A stretch of 64,000 nucleotides of DNA from Mugil cephalus. Lineage: Eukaryota; Chordata; Actinopteri; Mugiliformes; Mugilidae. The translations under genes were made by a program, and so were the position numbers. The DNA lies in assembly GCF_022458985.1 (NCBI RefSeq), contig NC_061782.1, positions 8,325,672 to 8,389,671 on the forward strand, given 5' to 3'. Shown here one piece after another: positions 45,001 to 60,000 of the stretch. The notes below the pieces were generated by a model, which was given only the letters and a program-made list of their open reading frames with translations, did not search any database and was not told the DNA's origin. Numbering within the stretch: the first letter of the stretch is position 1; every line of letters begins with the position of its first letter.

Positions 45001-48000
45001 ATGTGAACAAGGTTATAAATTATGAATGTTAAAATGCAATAGTTTTCACAACTGGAAGATTTCTTAGACATAATGTTTTTTTTTTTTTTTTACATAATGA
45101 ATAATTAATGCATTCCTTAACGTGTGTGTAATTTGAATTTTTTTTTGTTCCCACCTCTAGAGCATCAAAACTATTTTGGGGTAGATGAAAATCTGGGACC
45201 GGTTGCAGTCAGCATCCGCAGGGAGAAGCTGGATGATGGAAAGGAGAAAGAGGGAATGCAGTACAACCATCGAGTCACCTTCAGAACCAGTCAGGTAAAT
45301 GTAACCTATTATTGTATGCATGGTGGGAGAAACCTGCATGGCTTGTCACTCTATAAAGAATTGTTTACCGGCTAGAACATGAACGCTTCTTATTTCTCAT
45401 ACATCGCATTCACAGAGACACGTTAAGGTCACTCAGCTTAAGGCTCAGTCAAGCAGCACACGGGTCTGGGAATGCTTCAGTAGCCCCGAAAACAAGGAGA
45501 CTTCTCTCAGCTCCCTGAACTTAAATCTGCTCCAAGCACCCTAATGTGTCCAGTGATTCTGTGCCAGTTGTGACTCAGTTGGCCAGTCAAGCAAACAAGG
45601 AAACAGTCCACCAGAGTTCACACTCCCCACTCGCGCGCGCTCACACACACACATATGCACACACGCCGTGATTAATCCACCAACTTGGATGCACAGTCTC
45701 GGTGTCTCTGGTGGCACCGAATGCTCTCCTTGATTGATGCTGGGTGGTCTCATTCACTGAATAATTCAGGTGCAACAGATGCGTCAGGAAGGAAAATGTC
45801 ACTGATATCCAGTACCGTCCTCGGTTTAAAGTACCACTCCCACGATAAAGCAAAGTATCTGGGTCACTGTAGTCCTGCGTTTCGACTCCCATACCATTGG
45901 TCCGTCTATTTGCATGTATTCCTATCATTTAGCGCCAGCCCTCTCTCCGCTTGTCCATCCCACACCCACTCTCCCTTCCTCTCTAAGTCAGTTAAGTAAT
46001 CTTCTTAACTCTCTGTCGGACAGCCATTGACTGCTGACACTCACGTCCACGGGGTGTGCTGATGGAAATGAGATTTACGAGTGTAAATGTGTCCGCTACG
46101 TACCACAACAGCAACCCCGGTTTACAGAGTGGGTGATTTCAAAGCTGTTTATTTTACAGGAACTGTGGTGCATTAATGGTCTTAATAGTGAAAAGAAAAA
46201 CACTTAACATCAAGTGCTCAGTTAGCCTGTCTTAATTATTTAGGATGTGAGCTCTAAACGCTGATGCTGACCAGTGGAGTCATAACACAGTAGAGTGTAC
46301 CCTTACTTTGTGCAAGTAGAGCTGGACGTGTCGCACCACAGACATTTAACCATTTAAATCATCTGTCTTTCCCGTTAGCTGACCACCCTCCGCGGAGCCA
46401 TCCTGGAAGATGCCATTCCCTCCACGGCAAGACACGGTACGGCCCGCGGGCTGCCGCTCAAAGAAGTGCTCGAATACGTCATCCCCGAGCTGAACATCCA
46501 GTGTCTGAGGCTGGCCCTCAACTCTCCCAAGGTCCCGGAGCAGCTTCTCAAGCTGGACGAGCAAGGGGTCAGTACACTTGAGATGTCCTGTCCTGTCGCG
46601 CTCAATGTTTTCGAATGCTACCATAGTTGAGTTAACAGCACCGGAGCAAATCTGCGGTCAGATACCTCGATGTTTACAGTAGGAGCAGCTCGGGATATAT
46701 GGCTGTTTTGTTTTCTGTAAAATCTACCATTTGTGGCTTTTTGTGGAAAGTTTCCGTGCCGGACACAGTGACTCGCTATAGAGTCAGCGCTATTAGGGCT
46801 GCCGCCCAACACTCCAGGAAGTCACTGCCCTCCTTTCAAGAAATGGTTCATCCCGTACCGTCCTCGTAAAACCACTTTATTGTTCTTTGTTTTTTACTAG
46901 AATTTTGCACAGATGAAGCAAATAACATTTAGCGCATTAATTGGGAAGCAGAGTGGCGCTCCTTATGCTAGGCTGAGCATAACAAACAGCTGCTGGTTTT
47001 GCCTTTTATTCAATCTGCAGATACGAGCGCGGTACCTCCTCATTTAACTCCACAAAATACACGCCACCTAAAATGTCAGGCTGCTCCTGTGAGGAAGGCG
47101 CAGTCATAGCTCATTCACTCCACGAGCATTTTTAGATGTCTCATTTGGAAGCCATTAGTTCCACATATCTGTATTAGAAATAATGTTACGGCTGAATAAA
47201 AATGACTGTCTGCGCTTATATTGCTGTATATTTATCCGGCGTCTTTGACATTTGCACAACTGGGAACGGATTAACTTCAGATAGCAGGAACCTTTGTCCC
47301 ATACGTGGGCTGCTTATTTTAGATAGATTAACACAGGCTCCCGGGTGGAGGCATAAGGCAGACAGTCTCACACTTAAATAGCGTCAATGTAAATCCCACG
47401 CTCTCTGCAGCTCTCTGACACACTCGTTCCCCTGATGGGACGCTCAGGCACAACCTGAAGCAACACACTTTTGACAACTTACTTCATCTGAGAGCAGGTG
47501 ATTTAGTATTCTACCTAGATGGCGGAGGGTGTCATCTCGTATTATCTCCATTTGAGTAAAATTACTAATATTATTATGGGCTCTCTATATTCACAGGTGT
47601 CAGAGAGATTCATTGTGTGATCTTAAGACCTTTAATTTCTCATCTGATGAAGCCGCAAGACGGAAAGGACGGCGGTAGATTTAGCCGGCGCTGCACTTCT
47701 CATTAGTGCAGTTTAATTTGTTAGCATGTAACCATTCTTTCTGTTGATGGGGGGGAAAGGCTCTTGAAAGAAAGCATCAGCTCTTGTTTATCAGGATCCA
47801 TTATCGACATAAACAAGGGCGGCGTAATGTCCTCTCTGAAACAAGTTAAATGCACTCTGGACGGCTTAGTAAGTTCTCCCTGACATATTTGAGAGGAATG
47901 ACACAGGATGTGTTCACCTGCCATAAAACTCGCAATGCCTTTGGTATGAGAGACTGTCTGCAGATACAGACTTTGATATGAGAACGAAACTGACACTTGA

Positions 48001-51000
48001 GGTAAAAAAAGAAAAAAGAAAAAAAAGGCAATGAAATAATATAAGAAACTACTTTGAGAGGAGGAGAGCCCAGCTTGAGTGGGGCTTAATGCTCTTCCAA
48101 CTGGCACTCCTCCTCATAGACCTCAAACTAAACGCCCAGTGGAGGCCAGTTTTATATTTGGACATCAGTAGTTTTGTACACCCCTGTTTTATTCATTAAT
48201 GTCCTGCTTGCAGTGCAAATGTTTGATATGTGAAGTGCCCCTTAATCTGCCTTTTAACCAAGCTGGACTTAGATGCCCCCCCCCCCCCACCCCCTAATGG
48301 ATAAGAAGAACTGTAGCATGGAGATCTGTGCAGAAGCTTTTTTTTGTATGTTTCAGTGTATAATTTGCTTCTACCACCCGTAAAGAGCTTAGATGTTTTG
48401 TGTGTGTGTGTGTGTGTGTGTACATACACAAGCTGATTCGGAGATGTTGCCCTTTTTTTGTTCTCGAGTGTCTTGAGTGTGTTAAATGGCTTCTTTCGCC
48501 GTGAACAGAAAGCACGCAGGGTGAGTGAGAGTATCCTGGAGCTGGGCGGCCTTCATAATATCCCAATGATCGGCTCCACAGAAAGAATGCCCCTGAAAGC
48601 TGGGCTGCAAGTCTGTAGGCTGTAATGGCCCTGGATGTAAGAAGAGAACAAAGCATACGCGAATGCATTTTAGATGACATTGTAGATCACAGGCTGCGTG
48701 CAGATGGACTGGAAAAGCCATTAGGCGGTCAATCAGATTTGGAGGTTTTAGGTGATAGAAATCACACAGGATAAATGTTTTTAAAAGAAAGCGGTTGATA
48801 TTTAAAGTGTATCTCTGGTTTCCATCTAAATGCTAAAATCTCCTAATGACAGTTAATCAGCTTTAAAATTAAGATGTCATATTCCACTTTAATTCATAAT
48901 TCTTGAGAATAAAAGAAGGGATGTAAACCAGATAGAGGCTTGCCTGCAGGCGTCCGCGTGCACCGTTAGAAAATGAAACATGTAATGGTGTTTGATGACG
49001 GCAAAGACAACATCAAGGAGGTCAGAGAAAGGCTACTAATCTTTGCTGTCTCAATTGCCGTTGAACAAATTACCTTCTTCTTAACCTGGAGAGCTAATCT
49101 CGGCCGCGGCGCTTTTCGATTCGTTCAACGCTCTCAAAAGCGGTCAAAAAGGAAAGTCTTTGCAGGTCCATAAATCAATCCCAATGCCCAAAGCGACGCA
49201 GCTCAACTCTGAAGTATAGTTCAAGCTTAAGTGCAATTTGTTCCACGCGTTCAAGAGCCTAATCTACCACCTACGGAGGCTGTTATTGCGCCATAACAAA
49301 AAACACGGCTCCTATATGTAAATCAACACCCTGTCATGATATTGAAAGTTGAGGAATTCTACTACCGACCGGTATATTCCCCCTTTGTAGATGTTTTTTT
49401 GCCGCAGGCCCTAAACACGTCAGCTCAAAAACCCCACAAACATTTTGTGAAATGGTGCATGACGATTGTAGACAGTTTTTTTTATGAGCTATGTTTCGGT
49501 TTTCTCCTGCATCAGGACACTGCACTGCAGAGACAGATGCTACAGCGGTGCTGAATGGTGTGTTAGGACACTGCTTTATCCCTCAGGTGCATCTCATTGC
49601 TGTCAAGGGAGAACATCGGCCTAAATTCTCCCCCAATTTTTCCCTCTATCTGTGTTTGTGTGTGTGTGACTCATTTATTTTTAAAAAGAAAATAAAAACG
49701 ATCAGGGCCACCATCTGGATTGAAAAAAAGAGACAAACACAGAGAAACAAAATTACTGCTTCACATAACTCAGATTTTTTTGGCAAGGTGCGTTAAATGG
49801 GATAAAGCTGTTAAATTAGCTGCGCCACCTTACCCAGACAAAAAAAAAATAAAAAAAGAGACATCAAAGGCAGTCACACTATAAACTTCACCTTAGCTCC
49901 ACTAATCTGTATATGTGTTATGTGTCCTGGCGTGTTTGCACTTTTCAAGCAGCGACACATTCGCACCAAAGGGCAATGCGATTGTCCTCGCCACTGGCCG
50001 GTCTGTCAAGGGGTTAAGTGAGTCCATATAATACGGGATGAAAAATAGAAGACCTCATCATTGCGCATCATACCATTTCCACTGGGCTTGATGGTATAAT
50101 AGCTTTCCCTCACCGCGGGAGCTTTAGTGCAGAGCAGACTGCCTGATAGAGGAAGTCACCATGACAACAGTGTCAGGAGCGCACTGGGAAATGATAACCT
50201 GTAACAGAGGAAAAGGACAATACCAATTTGTTTCGGTATATAGACCCTTCATTGTCTTTCAGGCTCAGGGAAAACTTTTCAACATGATGCATTGACCGTG
50301 GGCCTGAATGAAGGTGCAGCTGTGAACACTGGACAACAGGTGCCAGCCACGGGGAGCTATTTTTTCATATACATATATATATATATATATATTATATATT
50401 TTATTTTTTTTTCCCCTCTTTTGACTCTTATTCTTGGCCGGCATTAGAGTGCTTTAAGACATAAAAGATTCATGTTGGTGGAGAGGGCTTGCCTCTCGCC
50501 ACAAGAAGAATCACTCTGGGTGTTTTATTTCTTCCTGTCTCTTCAGGAGACAAGTTCATATCACATCTGTCATTTCCAGATAATATTAATGCTCGCAGAG
50601 AAAAACCTGTGAGATTTGGCTGTTCTGTGACTAGATATTCCTCTTTGTGAATGGGGCATACAGTTTATCTGTACCGTGACGCGCTGCCTGTGCAGTGACT
50701 TAATCAAATGTATTATTTGGGGTCTATCATTGGGGCGCTGCTTCTTAATACACACACTTCTTAATACAATACACTGCGACACAGAGGATTTACCAAACAC
50801 GTTTTCCTTTCTACGAAGGAGGTCTTTCAGAAAGGATTTAATGCTATTACTGGCAGTTTATGCAGTGTTCTTCCATAAACCAGAGCTATTCTACGATATG
50901 TCTGTAATTCACTCCCTCGTTTCTCCACAGCTGCTCTTAAGTAGCAGCTAATAGCTTGGCTTGATTTATGCTCCTCTCAGAGCTCCTGAGAGTTCAGGGC

Positions 51001-54000
51001 TTGGCTTTGCGAAAGGGGGATTTCAGCTCTCTCCTAGAAAGGTTATGAAGACCTTCTGCCTTAGCTGTGACATGATGGAAAGTGGGTACTCGCACGGTTT
51101 GAGCACCTAATGTACAGTGTGCGCCACACACAGTACGAGTGTGGTGTGTGATACGCATCAGCGACAGGAAGCAATGCTTACTCACCGAGTGTCTGTGTAC
51201 GTTCCTTATTTCAGCTAAGCTTCCAGCACAAAGTGGGAGTGCTTTACTGCAAGGCCGGCCAGAGTACAGAAGAGGAGATGTACAACAACGAGAGTGCTGG
51301 ACCAGCGCTGGAGGAGTTCTTGGATCTGCTCGGCCAGAGGGTGCGCCTCAAAGGCTTCACTAAGTACAGAGCTCAGCTGGATAACAAGAGTAAGCTAAAA
51401 CACACATCACACACACCAAGATAAACATTCACAAAGTCCAAGCCCACACACTTCTAATCTTGCTGAGTGCAGATGCGCTGCTATGTTTCATATTACTTTT
51501 CGGGGCATAAGTAATATTTTTTTTATTTATTTTTTTTTTAAGCCTGTATATTTTTAATCTTGATTTCTGCTCAGTTGCATCATCAGGTTATCTAATGAAG
51601 CCTATGCCCTTGACTACCCTGTCGTCTCTTGCAGCTGACTCCACGGGCACGCACTCTCTTTACACTACCTATAAGGACTATGAGCTGATGTTTCACGTGT
51701 CCACCATGCTCCCCTACACACCGAACAACAGACAGCAGGTCAGTAAACTATCGACTTCACGCTCAGTCCCCCCCCCCCTCCCTACAGCAGACCACCAAGT
51801 TTGCTCCTGTGGATGTTGAGCCGGTGCCTAATGGCTGTAAAAGTCCCCGAGAAGCTTCCTCCCTCCAATCCCAACTCCTGCCAATCTTCCCCAGAGACTC
51901 AATTTGCCACGGTAATGATCTATCAGTTGAAAGCACGAGCGTTGCCACGGCGACGGTACCCCCCCCACCATAGTAGGATTTTAATCAATGCGTCCCCAGG
52001 GGCTGGGCCTGGCGTGGTATTAGATGGGCCCCCGTGTCCGTCTGCGCTAACAAGTGGAATTAAGTGGATGTAGCGGTGGACTTGTGAGCGATGGGCCGAT
52101 AAAACGAAGATTACGGAGGTTCACCTTATTAGCCACTGCCCTACTTGTATGAAAGTACTTTTTGAGCCCATAATAAAACCTTAGGGTACAATCCTGTTTA
52201 CTGAAGGAGGCAGTGAGTGAGGGAGCGGAATGAGGCAAGAGCTGCAGCAAAGACATCAAGTGTCTCTGAAGGCTGTGACTCACCGAGCCGACTGTCAGAC
52301 GTTGGCTGGTGTCGTGTCTTCTGTGTCTATGGCCCCGGTTTTGGCAGCGCGTCCCGCACCATTGGCGCTAGTCAGACCCCATGATGCCTCCTTCTTCAGC
52401 CGATTGAACATGTCAAAATAGTCAAGAGGGTACGCGCCTCTTCTTTTAACTCTTTATCTAATCTGAACATTAAAATACAGAAATGTTTTCACGACAGCAT
52501 GGAAACCGTAGACCAGCCGACTAGCGTGATGCAGCAGAGACCAGCTCTGCGGAAGGATTTTCGCTCTTCTGAGCTTCACAGCTAATAGTAGCTCTCCTTG
52601 TTTCCGTTTGAAAGCTGAACACACATTAAGAAGAGCTATTTCCTCTGGCACAGACAAAGAACACACGTGCCAACTGGCTGCAGTCTTTGATAGTAGTAGT
52701 TTTATGTTGGTTGGCCCTTGTCTTTATTTTGATGTGTGTGTGGGTTTTTTTTTTTTTCTCGTCTTCCAATTGTATTTTGCAGAGTAGCATAGTTTAATGT
52801 AATCCCTAACGGTAATCTTCCAGCATTTCCAAGCGGAGCCTGCACCACTCATCTCTTTTATCCTTTCCAATTCACCTCTGTTCCTCCTAATCCCGCTTGT
52901 TTCAGGACCCTCCTGACCCTCGCTGACAGCCTAATACCAAACAGAGAATGAGGTTAACTACCTGCACAATTCAGCAACACAAGTTGTAGAAATTGAGTTT
53001 GGTCGAATGCATCCCTACATCCAAACATCCTTCATTAAATTAGCTGAATATGTCTCTTCTACCAAAAAAAAAAATCATTTTCAGTATGGAAATATAGTGG
53101 TAATTCTGTCAAAAACTAAAAGTGCAAGTTAAATCATAGGATTTGTTTCATTATTGTGATTCTTATGATGTTGTTTAAGGGTTTGATCCAAAAATGACTT
53201 GGAAACACCTAAAATCACATTATGTCACAAATCGTTTAATCACAGTAAGTAAAACTAAAAGTCAGTGTGTGTTTATTATAAAGGTATGCCTTACCCAGTC
53301 TGGTATTGACCAATATACCAGACTTGAGACTTATCAAGGCTCAAGATAGCAAATGTTTGCCAAGTAAAGATAGATATTCTCTGGGTTAGTTGTCTTATCT
53401 CGCTCTTATCTCTAGAAAAAAAATGCACAGTCATATTCTAACATCGATCTTCAAAAAGTAAATGTGTTTTTAAGCTCTTTCACTCTTGAATTGTGCTGTA
53501 TTCATCCTCTGTCTGATGCCCTTTTTTTTTTTGTTTTGTGATATTTTTACAGTTGTTAAGGAAGAGGCACATTGGCAATGATATCGTTACCATAGTATTC
53601 CAGGAGCCCGGGGCCCTTCCTTTCACTCCAAAAAACATCCGCTCTCATTTCCAACATGTGTTTGTCATCGTCAAGGTCCACAACCCCTGCACTGATAACG
53701 TTTGCTACAGGTAAATAAAACCACAATGCACCTCGCCTGCAAAGCTCTTCAGAAATATTACACTCTGGTGGGTAAAGAGTTTAAAATGATTATGCTCAAG
53801 ACCATTTTGGTGAATGGGTTAATCTTTCAGTGTGCTTTGCATAAACGTTTTCATGCCAAATGGATCCGCTTTTAAGAGAACTTAATTTGAAAGAATAATA
53901 ATGATAGCTTGCAGAGCGCTTTCTGCGGTTTTTGTCATGACTTCATAGTAATGTGTGGAAAAAATCACAAGACTCTTTTGATCCGTTCAGTGATGATACG

Positions 54001-57000
54001 GTTAATTATCTTTAGAGACACCTTGAAATTATGACTTATGGCTCTGTCCTCGAGTGTTTCTAAAGTCAAGATGATGCTTGCTAATAACATAGCAGTTGTT
54101 GAACAGCGTGCGATTAGTCTGAGCTCCTCTAAGTCTCACTAGAGATAATTTCCCGAAAGGCCATGTAATTTTAACACTCCTCGAACTCCTCATTATACGT
54201 ACAGTTCAATACATTTTTTTCACTTCTCGTAATTTTCTCCCGACACCGCCTTTGATTTACGGCTCCATTCTTCTTTTCCAGCGTGGCTGTGTCCAGATCT
54301 AAAGACGTGCCTCCCTTTGGCCCCCCTATTCCCAAGTCTGTAACTTTCCCAAAGTCAGCAGTTTTCAGGGACTTCCTGCTTGCAAAGGTCATCAATGGAG
54401 AAAACGCTGCGCACAAGTCGGAGAAGTTCCGCGCCATGGCGACCCGTACGCGGCAGGAGTACCTGAAGGACTTAGCCGAGAACTTTGTCAGCACGGCTAC
54501 TATAGACTCTGCCGTCAAATTCAGCTTCATCACCCTCGGAGCCAAGAAGAAGGAGAAGGTGAAACCCAGGAAGGATGCGCATCTCCTCAGCGTGGGGGCC
54601 ATCACCTGGAGCGTCCGTGCCCGGGACTTCGGCCAGTCGATGGACGTGGACTGCTTGCTCGGTATATCCAACGAGTTCATCGTCCTCATTGAGGAGGAGT
54701 CAAAGAATGTGGTCTTCAACTGCTCGTGTCGCGACGTCATCGGATGGACCTCAGGGATTATGAGCATTAAGATCTTCTACGAGCGCGGGGAGTGTATTAT
54801 GCTATCCGCCCACGACAACTGCGGGGAAGACATCAGGGAAATGGTGCAAAGACTAGAGGTAAGACCCTTAAAGGCTCAACTGTAATAATCTCTTTGTCAT
54901 CTAAGAGGTCTTAACGTCGGCTGGATTAAATCTTAGAGCCGACTTGCTGATTCTTTTTTGTGTCCTCATATTTCGTGCCCCCCTTCAGCACCACTATCAG
55001 ACCCCTACCATACATACATTTTAGTGAGCACATGGCATTAGATTGAACCCTCTCACAGAGGGACCCATTCATCCAGCCAGTTTGCGCTGTCAGTGGCTAA
55101 TTGAGGGTTTTTTGATATGATGAGCACATTACTGTGAAAACCATTAAGCCATCTATAACTGGTGTGTCAGACACTGGAGAGGTGCTCTCTCCGCGTTGGC
55201 ATTAATACACAAAAAGAAAAAAAAAATGACTGAAGATGATGAGGTTCAGCAAAACTAATGATCAAAGGGCGTCTTTGTGATGTAGGACAGCTTCACACTT
55301 TCAAAAAACAAGTCTACTGCATCCACATAAAGTAGACTAATCTCCCTTTGCATTTGGTGCACCTTCGGATAGGATTTCAGTGTCCTTTCCTGTCTGCTCA
55401 CTCCCATCCATCAATTTCTTTGTAAGAAATGTGTGGAATGTGAAAGGGGGTTGTTCTTGGCCTATTACTGGATAATTTCTTTTTGATTACAGCCATGCTG
55501 AATATTGATTATATGGACTTTTCTTAAGGATCAAAAACTCCTTGTTGTAATTTTACTCCTGTTGTATTTCTATACAACAAACGCACAGGGGGCAGTTCTC
55601 ATAACACATGGAGAAGTAATCCGTCATCTGAATGGCCTAGTAAATCTATTAAACAGTTATTGCCCTCTACATAGATGGCTTATGAAGGAAAATGACTGCC
55701 GTTACTTGAAATCGTTCCGCTTTGGATGGTTGTGGTCTCTCTGTGGTGAAACAAGGCATTCTGCAAATATTGCTCTTGCCACATTAGCTTTACAGCTCAC
55801 CGCAATCCTTGTCATTTTATTTTCATCTTTATGTCAGCAAAACTGTTGTTTACTTAACCTATATATCTGCCCTGTCAAGTCTCATGCGTCGCAACCCTAC
55901 GCGGAGTTTCCGCCGCCGCAGTTTTCTCTTTCCCCTGCGTTTCCCTTCCTCAGCTGAGTGAAGTGCGAATGTGGCTCACTGGATTAACCCAAAACCCACT
56001 TGTTTGGATTGTGCATCGACGGGGGTGTCACTCGAGTGAGAAACTGTAACGCACACTCGGAGTCCAAAGGGGATTATGGACCTCCTGTTGATAGCTTTCT
56101 TTGGCTCGCTGCACAGATTCAGCAGAGGTGTACGGTCAACTGTTTGGGCCGCACGTTTGCAGATGTTGTCCTGTTCCAGATCAGGGTAAACCATTATGAA
56201 AATTCGCAGCCTTTTAATAATAAAAATAAATAAATGAAGCCAAAGCCACTGCCTGCACCGGTCAGTTCATTTAATGGAGTGAGAGATTACAGATGATAGG
56301 ATTTTGGCCCACTCTTGTATTGGAGGGATGTCTGTGTGCAGGTAATGGAGGAGGCAGTTTAATCAGGACACCAACCTAGATTTTAAAGGGGAGGAAAAGA
56401 AACACAGACACATTTTTTTTGGGTCTGACAAACTAAGAATAGAGGACACTTGGCCTCATACTACTCCACTCCTATAGAGAGCTTCCCACTTAGTCCTCTC
56501 ATCCCCATTTTGTATTTCAGCCTCGGCCATCTGTACGAATCCACGGTTACACTCTGTGATTTTGGGGCCAAGTGGGTATAGGTGTCTTGAAGTCACGGAA
56601 AAAAAAAAAAGAAAAAAAAAATCTATCTTGCCATGCTCCTCAGCCTGGATGCTGTAATATGCTCCTCATGTCACTGCATGCGCTTGTTTTTCCTGTTCCA
56701 TTTTCCACGCTGCTTTTTACCACACCTCTAATCAGACGACCTTTTGTTTCCCTTTAATAACATTGAGCTTGAATCCTAAAATCCGAACCTGAGCCGTGCC
56801 TGACCTTATTCGCGCTGGCTCCCCTTGCACTTATCCCTCACAGTCCCTTTTTGGCAGCCTCATCAACGGTCTTGAAGTCTTCAAATAAGCTGCAGCCAAC
56901 AAATCAGTGTTTCGGCTTTCAACATGGGAGTAAGAAATTTTTTCCTGCTTACAACCTGAACAGGATTCCTCTGAGGGCTGCGGCAGGAGCAGATTGCTTT

Positions 57001-60000
57001 TATTATCATGTTTCGCAGAGGACGCAGTTGCTCAGAAGAGCTTACGAAGTTGAATGAGCGAAAGTGAATATGCACACGAGCACGTGGCATTCCGCTTATC
57101 CCGAAACCACACAAACTTGAAGAAGCGTTTAACATAATTAACCTTTGAAGGACACAGGTGTCATTCAGTGGCTGATCCACTCGTCATACAAAAGGACGTA
57201 GCAGGATATATTAGCATTTGTGATTAGCCAAAGGGCATCACATCCTCATTTACTATGCTAATCTCCCGTCACATTTACTGTCCACTTATCCACGGGATTT
57301 GTGAGGAAAGTGTCTCGGGAGAAGCTCGGGAGAAGTATTAAAAAGTGAGTGGCTGTTTGTGTTACTCATCCAGACAGTGGAGGAGGAGGAGGAGCAGCAG
57401 CAGCAGCAGCAGCAGTAGGCACGTTTGGATATGAGCTGACCGTGCATACTCCCAAAGGTGTCTGTGTTTTCCTAAATGTCCCAGAGGTTGACTCGAGTCA
57501 TGTTTCATTGGAAGGATTTGCAGGCTGCCGGACCTGTGATGTAATGCGAACTAGAGTGAACAGATTGCCCCGCCGTAACAGACAAAGGAGCCCGGCGGGA
57601 GAGGACAACTAAAAGCTTTGTGATGGGGTCCTGCTCTCCAGGGTGTTGCTGAGCTGGGTGGCCACATGTTCAGCTTTTATGGGACAAGTCATCTTGGCCT
57701 TGGTGCCTTAGATGCAGTTTGTTTGTGTTGTTTCTTGGGGGAAATTACAGACAATGCATGTGCTGTACGCAGCAGTGGGTCAAGAAATAGAGAGAATGGA
57801 CACTGACAAGACAGTTTATTAGGCACGCTAGTAAAAACAAATGCATGAAATCACCCTTTACAATGGTCATAGCATCTACTTTGTTGTCTTTGTCCATCTG
57901 TATGATCATAGTGGAGGATGTAATTTGTGTTGCTGTTAAAGTGAATTCAATTAAACCCTAAAGTCTTTCCATTATTTAGCCCATGGGGTTGTCAAAATAA
58001 TACAAACGCATGTCAGTACAATAATAATAATAATGCATTGGTTTTATATAGCACTTTTCCATTAGATGCTCAAAGTGCCTTACAATTGAATGCATTATTC
58101 ATTCGCTCACACACAGTCACACTCTGGTGGTAGTAAACTACCTCAGTAGTCACAGCTGCCCCGGGGCAGGCTGACAGAAACATGGCTGCCAATCCACCCC
58201 TACGGCCTCTCCAACCACCACCAAACATCACTCACATGCAGTCATACACCAGTGGAGCTCAAACTGGGAGCAAGGTGGGTTCAGTGTCTCGCCCAAGAAT
58301 AAAACGGACGGACTAGGGACGGGGCGGAATCGAACCAGCGCCAACCTTTTAGGTTATTGGACGACCGCTCTGCCTACCTGCTGCCCCACGGCACAACACA
58401 ACTCATTACAATTCAATAGCACTACAAACAACAGCCTCCAAAATGAAAACACAGCTGAAACAATTGCTGAATATCCTAACTTTTGTGAACTCATATTTTT
58501 TTTCATGTTGGTTTTCACTATCGTACCTCATAAATTTGAAGAGTCAAAGCAGAAATATTAATTGAGAAAAAGCTAAAACTGTTTTCCTATAGTTTATTTA
58601 TTATTGTGGACTTTATGGTAGAACTGAAACAGTAATTCATCTGTAACGGCTTGATGCTTTTCTTTGTCGTGTATCATAGTAAACTGAATATCTTTAGATG
58701 TTTAACAGCTGGGTGGGGAAAAACAAGGACTTGACTATAAAATTATTAATGGATTAGTACTGGGGCTGGAATAGTCTACACGACTATTATGTTATTATGC
58801 ATTATTCAGTCTGTCCATTGTTTTACTCAACCAGCAATTATGTTAACTATTCTATTATTATATTTAAGTTTCTGTTAATTGGTGGACCAGTTAATCACTA
58901 TTAATCTGCACTATTTAATTTGTTATTGACATCAAATGCCGCTGTCTTAGATTTAAATCATGATTCCTATTCACCCAATAGGAAACGACTGGCTGTCGGT
59001 TTCGCAATCCTGTTTCTGTTTTCTTTTTTTGATGTCCACGGGTTTGTCATGTCTGTGAAACGCGCCTCCACAGATGGTGTCATCAATGTCAAACCCACGT
59101 CAAACATCTAACTGATCAGGGCCATCAAGTTTACTTGACAGATTTGAGGCTGATGATGTTTGTTTCTCTGGGGCAGTGTTTTATGTCGCCGGTTATTAGA
59201 GAGTTATTTGTTTCTGCATGGAAACACTGTGGACAGAAGGACACACGCAGACAGACGCATCCACACTGCCTGACGCCGTGTCACCGTTTTTATCGGAATA
59301 ACTTTACAGGCCACGAGTCCCTCCTTTTAGATAATGATTGTCGCGTTAGATCCAGTAGTTTTACATTTAGGCCATTTGGAGGAAAACCTGAGGAACATTA
59401 ATTTTGTAGTTGGCCTGAACAAAAGCCCCTAATGAAAGCATTTAGAAAGCTATTATTCAGCCCTAATGGATTTGTGACAAAGGGCAGTTTGATTCATGGT
59501 CCCTAACACACCAGCCAACGTCTTCCTCATACACAGGCCATTTACTCACGGACTTCACTCTAACTTTTCTAACATTTTAAACAGAATGGGTGTTTAATTC
59601 TGTGTGAAACATGTCTTTCCGCTCAGATCTAGTGCAAATCTGGCATTACACTTAGATCCTGGGTGATCTGACACAAACGTGAATGGGTGCGAGACGCATT
59701 GACTTTGATCAGGCCGCATTTCTTTTAGAAGTGTGGATGAATGGGACGTATTGAAGGACCAACTAAACTGACATTCCTCTAAGTTTGCCTCATTGACTTG
59801 GCTCAACAAATTCACCTTTAGTACAGATTGAATTGACAACAAAATCAAAAGTGCAGCTGCAACAGGTCAGATGAACAACCAATAGTGAATGCGATTACCA
59901 CTGCGAAGTTTAGTTTTTCTTCTGGATGACTGTAGTTGATTGCATTATCACACAATGCATATGTATGAGAGAACTTTTTTGTAACTGTAATTTAGGAATT

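Noticed and set aside
54171..54767. 198-codon minus-strand frame over sipa1l2 exon 8
   Set aside because: It is the antisense shadow of a strongly conserved exon, and its translation has no family similarity.
55505..55957. 150-codon frame in intron 8 with a hydrophobic start
   Set aside because: Intronic, no similarity to a family I know, composition typical of AT-rich sequence, no splice sites of the right phase. Chance is the simpler reading.
58326..58376. A functional tRNA gene
   Set aside because: Box A and box B are present, but no cloverleaf with acceptor stem could be drawn, and the sequence continues into a 300-base body with a repeat tail, as in a SINE.
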